Shown here: positions 14,573-21,093 of the stretch, piece after piece
Layout: each line of letters opens with the position of its first letter
Numbering within the stretch: the stretch's first letter is position 1
Assembly: GCA_035624865.1 (NCBI GenBank)
Contig: DASPQS010000126.1
Coordinates: 1 to 24,535, forward strand
DNA: 24,535 bases
Reading direction: 5' to 3'
DNA from: JASHZA01 sp035624865
GTDB lineage: Bacteria; Desulfobacterota; Binatia; Binatales; Binataceae
Program-made: the position numbers and the translations under genes
The notes under the pieces: generated by a model
Told to the model about the DNA's origin: nothing
Databases searched by the model: none
What the model saw: the letters and a program-made list of their open reading frames with translations, nothing else

Positions 14573-15603
14573 CTACGCCGACCTTCTTCGACGATCCAGG
14601 TCTGTGGCGGCGGGCTGTCACGCAACACGGCGACCTTTGGCGCATTTTCGTCAAAAACCCAGGTCAGATGCGATGGTAGAGCGCTTGCCCGCGGGGCGGA
14701 TGCCGTGCTCGTCAGAAATTCGGGCACCGATCCTTTTGATCTGATTACGCAGGGTGAAGATGCGGCGCCCGCACCATTTGCCATTTGCGGTTTAGCCAAA
14801 GGATTCGACGAGATTTCCGCTTTGATCGCTTCCAGGCGGCGCTTGAATTCGCGGGCGCTGGCAACTCTATCCGCAACATTGAAAGCGAGCGATTGGGCGA
14901 TCAAATCCGAGAGCTTCTTGTTGCATCCCGGCCGCAGCCGCGTCAGCGGCGGAAAGTCAAAAGGTATCGGAGTGCGGCCTGAGAGTACCTCGTGCAGGGT
15001 CGCGCCGAGCGCATACAAATCCGAGCGCTCCTCCGATCTGCCCTCATACTGCTCGTGCGGCGCGTAACCCTCCGTTCCGTACTTGGTCATGCGCGAATGC
15101 CGAAACAGGCGCGCGATGCCGAAATCAATCATCTTGACGTTCCCGTCCGACGTCAGCATCACATTACCCGGCTTCAGATCGCGATAAATGATCGGGCAGC
15201 TACGGACGTGGAGGTATTCGAGCGTCTCGAGGATTTGGATCGCGATATCGACCGCTTCTTGCTCGGACAGCCTTCCTCCTGCCGCCCTGACCCGCTCCTG
15301 CAGCGTAATGCCTTCGACGTATTCCATGACGAGGTAGTGGTTATTGCCCTCCTCGAAGCGATCGTAGATGCGGGGGATATGCCAGTTCTTCAAGGCGGCC
15401 AGCAATTCTGCTTCACGCACGAAGGCTTCCACGGCCTGCCGGCGTTTGACGGGATCTGTGAAGTTGTCGATCATCTCGGCAACGGCGCACATCCGTCCCA
15501 GCCTCAAGTCCTCTGCGAGGTAGACGAGCTTCATTCCTCCACCTCCAAGACGCCTGATGATTCGATAGCGGTTGCCCAGCATTCGCGAGTCTGCGGTTGT
15601 CAT
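14485..15603 (-). CDS. Eukaryote-like Ser/Thr protein kinase 1 with WNK-like lysine position
   Basis: The 372-residue protein starts with a complete Hanks-type kinase domain (about 13-275). The glycine-rich loop reads G-G-G-G-M-K-L-V-Y, with Lys25 at the third conserved glycine; the beta-3 position that normally holds the ATP-binding Lys is Ala42 (C-A-V-A-E-M). Helix C Glu64, Y-R-D-L-K-P-G-N (Asp142, Lys144) and D-F-G (160-162) are intact. This Lys swap is the defining feature of eukaryotic WNK kinases, so activity is plausible. A Pro/Ser-rich linker contains T-W-V-F (314-317) and T-W-I-V (335-338). The true C-terminus may be a membrane helix in another frame. ATG at 15603 is chosen: GGGGGAAAG precedes it and kinase 2 starts at the matching residue. 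Sigma and anti-sigma genes follow on the same strand. Confidence 0.9.
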   Translation of the reverse strand: MTTADSRMLGNRYRIIRRLGGGGMKLVYLAEDLRLGRMCAVAEMIDNFTDPVKRRQAVEAFVREAELLAALKNWHIPRIYDRFEEGNNHYLVMEYVEGITLQERVRAAGGRLSEQEAVDIAIQILETLEYLHVRSCPIIYRDLKPGNVMLTSDGNVKMIDFGIARLFRHSRMTKYGTEGYAPHEQYEGRSEERSDLYALGATLHEVLSGRTPIPFDFPPLTRLRPGCNKKLSDLIAQSLAFNVADRVASAREFKRRLEAIKAEISSNPLAKPQMANGAGAASSPCVIRSKGSVPEFLTSTASAPRASALPSHLTWVFDENAPKVAVLRDSPPPQTWIVEEGRRSEQRPSRGRQPESPPWPALAQRSSAPSSH

Positions 15604-16076
15604 TGTTCTTTCCCCCAACTCTAGCGGCCGAACCCTTCGTCTCTCGCAGCGTAAGACTCGCAACCAGAGATTTTTTTGCCGGTCCAGTAGAGATGTAGAA
15701 GCCGAGGACTGATCCGGCGTCTGCGCGACCGCCGTGGAAGGCTGGGTAGGCGAGGCCAGGGACACTCAAATGACGTTCTGGTTTGCTTTTTCTTGCCTTG
15801 GAAGTCTTTCGGAGTTATCGGTTACTAGGTAAGCTTTGTGCCCGGAAGGTCCACGGACAGCCTCTGCCCAGAGATGAGGGTTCCGAGCGGTCGAAACCCC
15901 GCCTTCGGGCCGGGAAAGACCCGCCGTCGCGTACGCTGGATGGCTCGCGAGACAGGCCATCGAACTCGATACTGGTGGGCGCGGGTGCATACGAAAAAAG
16001 ATCCAATCCTGGGAGTCATAAGGCGCAGGCGGCTAATCCGGCCGCCGCAAGAATCGGAGCTATCGCCAGGGAAACA
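15604..16076. other. Divergent intergenic region between the two kinase genes
   Basis: This 473-nt gap should hold the promoters of both kinases. I see no strong sigma-70 or ECF-type promoter pair on either strand. The kinase 2 frame stays open upstream for 98 codons to 15783, but that part has no kinase similarity and is low-complexity Arg/Ser/Pro-rich, so I treat it as non-coding. A 20-codon frame at 15770-15832 with AGGGA seven bases before its ATG could be a leader peptide but has no further support. Confidence 0.6.
15608..15616 (-). promoter_or_regulatory. Ribosome binding site that fixes the kinase 1 start
   Basis: GGGGGAAAG on the minus strand ends four bases before the ATG at 15603 and favours this start over the longer open frame reaching 15765. 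Confidence 0.6.
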
Positions 16077-17795
16077 ATGAAAACCGGAACTGAAGTACTC
16101 GGAAACCGCTACCGGATCGTCAGACCCCTGGGCGGTGGCGGCATGAAAAGCGTCTATCTGGCCGAGGACCTCAAGCTCAGCAAGCGTCTGTGCGCAGTGG
16201 CCGCAATGATCGATAACTTTGCCGACCCTGACGAGCAACAGGCCGCGGTCGCTGCCTTTCAGCGCGAAGCCGATATGCTCGCCTCGCTCAGGAATGACCA
16301 CATACCGCAGATTTACGACAAGTTCAGCGAGCAGCAGAGCCATTATCTCGTGATGGAGTTTATCGAGGGCGATACCCTCGAGAAGCGCATCAAAGTGGCG
16401 GGCGGTAAGCTATCCGAGCAGGAAGCGATCGATATCGCGATCCAAATGCTCGAAACGCTCGAGTATCTGCATGGCCTCAATCCTCCAGTCATCTATCGCG
16501 ACATGAAGCCGGGCAACGTCATGGTGACACCCGGCGGCAAGGTCAAACTCATCGATTTTGGGATCGCCCGGTTCTTCCAGCAGACCACTATGACCCTCGT
16601 GGGCACGCCCGGTTATTCGCCGCGCGAGCAGTACGGAGGCAAGGTCGAGGAGCGCTCGGACTTGTATGCTCTTGCCGCGGCTTTGCACGAGGCGCTTTCG
16701 GGCCGTCCCGCGGTTCCGTTTGATTTCCCGCCGCTCCTGCAGCTTTGCCCCGGATCGAACCAGCACCTTTCGGATCTTATTGGGCAGGCTCTGGCCGATA
16801 AGGTCGAGGATCGGGTCCCAAACGCGCGCGAATTCAAGAATCGTTTGGCCGCGATCAAGGCCGAACTTGCCGCCGGGCCGGCGCAATCGATGCAAGCGAG
16901 CCAACAGCGGGACAATACTGTACCCGTGCGCAGGACGACCACGCAGCCCGACAGCCAGACTTGGGTATTCAAGGATACCGGTGTGTTTTCGGGCCCGATC
17001 GGTCAAAGCGGCTCCAACCCTGTGCCAAATATTGGCCGGCAAGCTTCATCGCGAAATCTTTCGCAAACAGCTTCGTCCAGCTCATCGCAAAACATCTCGA
17101 ACGATAAGACCGAAGTTCTCACGCAGATCCCCGGCTTGCAGGGCGCCGCGATGGCGAACGTCGGGAACCAGGACCAAACCGCCGTTCTCGCCGCAGGTGG
17201 TCCGGGCGTGACGGGAGCCGCTCCCGGCCTGAACGGTCAGACTTGGGTCTTCCGCGAAGGAACGGATCAAGACAAGCGAGGCGGACGCTCCGGCCTCAAG
17301 CTTCTGATCGGCCTGGCTTCGATTGCTGCGGTTGCCGTGGCTGCCGTCGCTGGCGTGAATCAATGGAATGAGATCCAGCGTGAAAAGGACTTGATCGACG
17401 CTCACGAGAAGTTCGAGCAGCAGCAACAACAAGAGCTTCAGGCGGCCGAACGTCAGAAGGAATTGCTCTTGCAACAGCAGGCTGAGCGCGAGGCGGAATT
17501 GCGAAGACAGCGGCAGGAAGCGGCGCTCGAGCAACAACGCCGGTGGCGAAGGCAACGACAGCTACAGCAACCGCCCGCGCCGTACCCTTACCCGACCGTT
17601 GCTGAAGCGGCGCCGACTCCGTCCAACAGCGGCTTTGGCGGCGCAATCGCATCGGGCGTCGCGGGTGCGCTGGGCGGAGTCGTCGGAGGGCTGATTGGTG
17701 GCACTATCAGTGGCGGATCTGGCGGGTCCGCCTCTTCCCGACCTGCATATCCGCAACCTTATTATCCACCCCCGAGGTCTCGTCCCCCGCGTTAG
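16077..17795 (+). CDS. Membrane Ser/Thr kinase 2, WNK-like, with coiled-coil and glycine-zipper tail
   Basis: This 572-residue protein is a close paralogue of kinase 1. Kinase domain about 12-275: glycine loop G-G-G-G-M-K-S-V-Y with Lys24, Ala42 at the usual Lys position, Glu64, Y-R-D-M-K-P-G-N (Asp142, Lys144) and D-F-G (160-162). A Ser/Thr/Gln-rich linker (276-405) holds Q-T-W-V-F at 294-298 and 388-392 and the related D-K-T-E-V-L and D-Q-T-A-V-L. One membrane helix follows (about 406-428), then a Gln/Glu/Arg-rich coiled coil (about 431-487), a glycine-zipper stretch (about 508-541) and a Pro/Tyr-rich end. The ATG at 16077 has AGGGAAA just before it and aligns with the kinase 1 start. It converges on the FHA gene and is divergent from kinase 1. 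Confidence 0.93.
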   Translation: MKTGTEVLGNRYRIVRPLGGGGMKSVYLAEDLKLSKRLCAVAAMIDNFADPDEQQAAVAAFQREADMLASLRNDHIPQIYDKFSEQQSHYLVMEFIEGDTLEKRIKVAGGKLSEQEAIDIAIQMLETLEYLHGLNPPVIYRDMKPGNVMVTPGGKVKLIDFGIARFFQQTTMTLVGTPGYSPREQYGGKVEERSDLYALAAALHEALSGRPAVPFDFPPLLQLCPGSNQHLSDLIGQALADKVEDRVPNAREFKNRLAAIKAELAAGPAQSMQASQQRDNTVPVRRTTTQPDSQTWVFKDTGVFSGPIGQSGSNPVPNIGRQASSRNLSQTASSSSSQNISNDKTEVLTQIPGLQGAAMANVGNQDQTAVLAAGGPGVTGAAPGLNGQTWVFREGTDQDKRGGRSGLKLLIGLASIAAVAVAAVAGVNQWNEIQREKDLIDAHEKFEQQQQQELQAAERQKELLLQQQAEREAELRRQRQEAALEQQRRWRRQRQLQQPPAPYPYPTVAEAAPTPSNSGFGGAIASGVAGALGGVVGGLIGGTISGGSGGSASSRPAYPQPYYPPPRSRPPR

Positions 17796-17805
17796 GCAGG
17801 CGCTG

Positions 17806-17820
17806 CATCCCGCCGGGATG
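17806..17820 (+). terminator. Small stem-loop just after kinase 2
   Basis: CATCCC-GCC-GGGATG forms a 6-bp stem with a 3-nt loop 10 nt after the kinase 2 stop. It has no T-run and is weaker than the hairpin further downstream. Confidence 0.35.
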
Positions 17821-17899
17821 AGCCTACCAAACATTTCCCGAATCCACCGAAGAAACTGCACAAACAACGGTCCGCTCCTCCGCCGGCGGACGAGACGAT

Positions 17900-17935
17900 C
17901 GGTTCGGACGTTTCATGCCTCAAACGCCCGAACCG
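17900..17935. terminator. Bidirectional hairpin between convergent kinase 2 and FHA genes
   Basis: The arms 17900-17913 and 17922-17935 pair at 13 of 14 positions around the 8-nt loop CATGCCTC. It lies in the 165-nt gap between two converging stops, and the inner arm pairs TTT with AAA. It is the best terminator candidate in this gap. Confidence 0.6.
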
Positions 17936-17960
17936 CAAAGCGATGCAACGCTGCGAACCT

Positions 17961-19244
17961 CTAGACGCGGAAGGTGAACTGTAGGTTGCCGAACTGGATC
18001 CGATCTCCGTCGCGAAGCAGATACTCGTTAATACGTTGGCGGTCTACATAGGTCCCGTTTTGGCTCTGTAAGTCGCGCAAGTAGAAGCCGCCATTTTCGG
18101 GGGTTATGGTCGCGTGCAGCCGCGACACTGACTTATCCGACAACACAACGTCGTTGTCCTGAGAGCGGCCGAAACTGGTGCTCGAATCGGGCCGGAGGTC
18201 CAGTTGTTTGCCGCTGGCGTCGACCAGGCGGGGTGCCGCGACTGCCTTCTTGGCTGTCGCAGCTGCCGTCACTGCATTGGGCGCCGCAACCGCGGCACGA
18301 GAAATAGCAGGAGCCGTCGCGCCGGCGGGTTCGGCCTTGACGTTGAAACTAAGCATATAGTTCCCGATTTCGATCGTATCGCCATTGTTCAATTGCGTAC
18401 TCGTCATCGGGCGCCCGTTCACCCGAATTTCGTGGCCCAGGCTGTCGAGAACGAAATCGTTTCCGCGATGCTCGATCCGGGCGTGGCGTCCTTCCACCGC
18501 AGGGTCTCCGAACAAACCGACGTCGCACTCTTCGGCCCGTCCCAAAACGGTCAGCGCCTTCTCCAGGCGAAACTCGCGATTGCGCAACCGCCCGGCTTCC
18601 ACCTTGAGCCAAGCCGTTTTGGTCAAATCCTGAACCAGGCCGATCAGAAGCCCGATCATCAGGCCGGTCTCGCCATAGCCAAAAGCGCGCGCCAGCGCCG
18701 GGCTGAATGCCGCAATGATTGGGTCAAAAAACAGCCCGCCGATAAACCCTCCGAGAAGACCTCCGATTGCGCCCTTGGCAATGTTCGGGACCGAAAATGT
18801 CGCGACGCCAATACCGAACCCGATAAGCAATCCCAGCTCCGCCCATGACACGGACCTTGGCAGCAGCATCTGGACAACCCCGGCCGATGCCCGATCTTTT
18901 GGTACCAGTTTGGTGAAAATCTCGTTACCCCAATAGTCGGCAGGCAGACCCAGCGCAAAGCAGATCAGAAACGTAAGGAGCAACAGCCGCTTGTTCTTCG
19001 GCGTCAGAGTAAAGGATTGGAACTCCGTTACGTTGATGAGCATTCCAATGAATGCCGGCAGCAGCATTGCTACGAAGTAATAGGAATAGAATGCGAGTGT
19101 GCCTCTCGGTATCGAGCCGGTGCTGTCCGCCAACGGATTCAACTTGAACCATATTTCAGTCGGAATCCAACCGGCGATTCCTCCGGCAAGTCCAGCACCC
19201 GCTTTGATAGCCACTTCGCGCCGATTTATCTCGGACCAGTTCAT
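17961..19244 (-). CDS. Membrane protein with two C-terminal FHA domains
   Basis: The 427-residue protein has about five membrane helices in residues 10-208, including a glycine-zipper run G-A-I-G-G-L-L-G-G-F-I-G-G, then two cytoplasmic forkhead-associated domains. FHA domains bind phosphothreonine. FHA2 (about 337-427) is canonical: Gly359-Arg360, Ser374-x2-His377 and Asn396-Gly397-Thr398. FHA1 (about 213-305) keeps Gly235-Arg236 and His254 but has E-G-R-H where S-x-x-H is expected and no N-G-T, so it may not bind phosphopeptide. An Ala-rich linker joins them. The ATG has AGGAG about nine bases upstream. It faces kinase 2 and lies 87 nt downstream of the PrsW-like gene on the same strand, so it is a likely reader of the kinases. 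Confidence 0.9.
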   Translation of the reverse strand: MNWSEINRREVAIKAGAGLAGGIAGWIPTEIWFKLNPLADSTGSIPRGTLAFYSYYFVAMLLPAFIGMLINVTEFQSFTLTPKNKRLLLLTFLICFALGLPADYWGNEIFTKLVPKDRASAGVVQMLLPRSVSWAELGLLIGFGIGVATFSVPNIAKGAIGGLLGGFIGGLFFDPIIAAFSPALARAFGYGETGLMIGLLIGLVQDLTKTAWLKVEAGRLRNREFRLEKALTVLGRAEECDVGLFGDPAVEGRHARIEHRGNDFVLDSLGHEIRVNGRPMTSTQLNNGDTIEIGNYMLSFNVKAEPAGATAPAISRAAVAAPNAVTAAATAKKAVAAPRLVDASGKQLDLRPDSSTSFGRSQDNDVVLSDKSVSRLHATITPENGGFYLRDLQSQNGTYVDRQRINEYLLRDGDRIQFGNLQFTFRV

Positions 19245-19331
19245 GATCCAGTTCTCCTGATGGTACCCAGTCTGAGGAATTTTTGTCAGTTAAAGGATAG
19301 GGTTGTGTGACTGACGCCAATGCCTCTATGT

Positions 19332-20843
19332 TTATTGGATTTGCCCTCGGACCGAGCCGAAGTCGATCCGGAGGCCCCGTGCGATTCGTAGCGTGCGGCC
19401 CGGAGATAGTTCGCGCCGCTGGCCATCGGGAGTATCGGCCCGCCAACTGGTGGTGGATAGATTCTTGAGGCCCAGCACCGAGTAATCGCCGCTGATCGCC
19501 CTTACCTCCGCGACCAGCGCGTCGGCCGCAACCGACCTGAGCCCCGGCATTTCCTGCTGACGCAAACTGGTCCCGGGGCGCAACGGCACCGATCGCGTGC
19601 CCATCACCAGCATGAGACGTTCTGGCGACGGCGTCGCCGCGGGCCGGACAGTCGAGGATGCGGGCAAAGGACGCGAGCGGAACTGGAGCAACTGGGTCGC
19701 GAAATTGAAAGCCCGGTTTGGAGATACCTGCCGTGCCTCGAGAATCGCCGTTGCCAGCAGCGCGTAGGACAACAAGCCTGATATCAGCGTCGGTAGAATA
19801 TCGATCGCCCCTTCGATCAGGTTGTGAGGATCGGTTACGTCGAGATCCCACAAGGCGTGCAGACTGGATACGAGCAGATAGCCAATCGGCAGCGCGATCC
19901 AGTTCTTGGCCGGCTTGAGCATCACGATTCCGACCGCGTACCCGAGCAGCGCGGCCCATGCCATGTGACCCGCGAGGTCGTTTAACGACCTCATGATCAG
20001 GTGCGCCATTGCGGAAAAGCCGTTGATATCGAGTATGTCCATTATGTCCTGCAGACTGTAGTTCTGGTGCAGATCGGCAAGACAGATTCTGCGGAAATGC
20101 TCCGGACCTAGCGCGAGCCACGCGGGATGTCTTTGCGCTTCGAAGGTGAGAAACTCGTTTAGCGCCTGCCTGATGAAGGGTCCCTGAAGGAGGATATCCC
20201 TCATGTACTGGTGCACCGTCTCGAAGAGCGCGAGGCCGGCGCCTGAAGCCGCGCCCAGCAGGATTCCATCGAGCGGCTCCCGCACGGTCATCTCCTCGCG
20301 CCAGGGCGATCTGAATTTCGTCGCGATCAGGCATAGCAGCAGCACCGGTACGATCTTGGTCGCTTCTTCGACCATGCCGATAGTCACTACGTTGTCGAGG
20401 AACTGCCCAAACAGGCCCAGATGCTTCTCATCCGGAAACAGAACCGACCCCAGGCCTTCTGCCAGGATATAGTGGAGCGGGAGCCAGACCGTGCTGATGG
20501 AAAGGAATCCGAGCAGCATCGCGGTGACCAGGACCAGGGTGGGTTTTGGCTTTCCGCATAGCCGGTAGACGAGGTACACAAATATCGCCGCGACGTACGC
20601 GCCGAACACCCAGGCAAAGCAATCGAAGGCGCCGAGATCTATGTATCCGTTCGCAGTGCTGAATTTGCATGAGTCGGGGAATGCCACGATCAACGTCAGA
20701 ATCGACGAAACCACGATTGTGAACGCGGCGGGCGCGAGAAACCCCTTGCTTCCGACGGAACGCCACATCGTGAAGATCGGGAACAGTTGTCGAAGTTTGA
20801 TTGTCCCCCCGCGAATTACTTGGCCGCCAGGGTGCCTGTCCAT
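19332..20843 (-). CDS. PrsW-type intramembrane protease with C-terminal FHA-like domain
   Basis: The 503-residue protein has eight or so hydrophobic helices in residues 35-380 and the PrsW motifs: Glu159-Glu160-x2-Lys163 (V-E-E-A-T-K), Glu208 (L-A-L-F-E-T-V), His293 (G-H-M-A-W-A) and His329 (S-L-H-A-L-W-D). PrsW of Bacillus subtilis cuts the anti-sigma factor RsiW, so an anti-sigma substrate here is an attractive guess. The last 90 residues (about 410-503) look like a degenerate FHA fold: L-R-P-G-T-S-L, L-V-A-E-V, L-K-N-L-S-x-x-S-W, L-S-P-G-R-T-L-R-I and I-D-F-G, without R, S-x-x-H or N-G residues. The start is firm, with GGAGGAG five bases upstream. It lies between the CHAT and FHA genes on the same strand. 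Confidence 0.87.
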   Translation of the reverse strand: MDRHPGGQVIRGGTIKLRQLFPIFTMWRSVGSKGFLAPAAFTIVVSSILTLIVAFPDSCKFSTANGYIDLGAFDCFAWVFGAYVAAIFVYLVYRLCGKPKPTLVLVTAMLLGFLSISTVWLPLHYILAEGLGSVLFPDEKHLGLFGQFLDNVVTIGMVEEATKIVPVLLLCLIATKFRSPWREEMTVREPLDGILLGAASGAGLALFETVHQYMRDILLQGPFIRQALNEFLTFEAQRHPAWLALGPEHFRRICLADLHQNYSLQDIMDILDINGFSAMAHLIMRSLNDLAGHMAWAALLGYAVGIVMLKPAKNWIALPIGYLLVSSLHALWDLDVTDPHNLIEGAIDILPTLISGLLSYALLATAILEARQVSPNRAFNFATQLLQFRSRPLPASSTVRPAATPSPERLMLVMGTRSVPLRPGTSLRQQEMPGLRSVAADALVAEVRAISGDYSVLGLKNLSTTSWRADTPDGQRRELSPGRTLRIARGLRIDFGSVRGQIQ

Positions 20844-20848
20844 AAAAT

Positions 20849-20855
20849 CTCCTCC
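20849..20855 (-). promoter_or_regulatory. Strong ribosome binding site of the PrsW-like gene
   Basis: GGAGGAG on the minus strand, five bases before the ATG at 20843, one of the best Shine-Dalgarno matches in the window. The 250-nt gap behind it, up to the CHAT stop at 21094, shows no clear promoter or terminator. Confidence 0.7.
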
Positions 20856-21093
20856 GCGATCGGTCGGTACGGCACTAGCGAGGAAACGGACGCGGCGATA
20901 GGATGCACAACTTCGTGGTGGATGTAAATCAACGCAGCCACCGATAGCGTCACGTAGGATGTCACTTAACCGCGACCGCTCGCAGAAGAGAAGACTCCCG
21001 CGACGCGATTATTTTGCAGGTAGCAAGATTTCGGCGCGGTGCCCCACTTTACAGTTGGCCCCGCGAGCGGCGGAACTATTGCCGAACCGGTCC

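Noticed and set aside
15770..15832. 20-codon leader-like frame upstream of kinase 2
   Set aside because: Only an AGGGA before the ATG supports it; it is short and has no attenuator-like structure or codon runs.
15783..16076. 98-codon N-terminal extension of kinase 2 in the same open frame
   Set aside because: It is Arg/Ser/Pro-rich with no similarity; a good ribosome binding site and alignment with kinase 1 favour the ATG at 16077.
19156..20334. 392-codon minus-strand frame overlapping the PrsW-like gene
   Set aside because: It is a shadow in another frame: Arg/Gly/Ser-rich, without domains, and crosses the start of the FHA gene.
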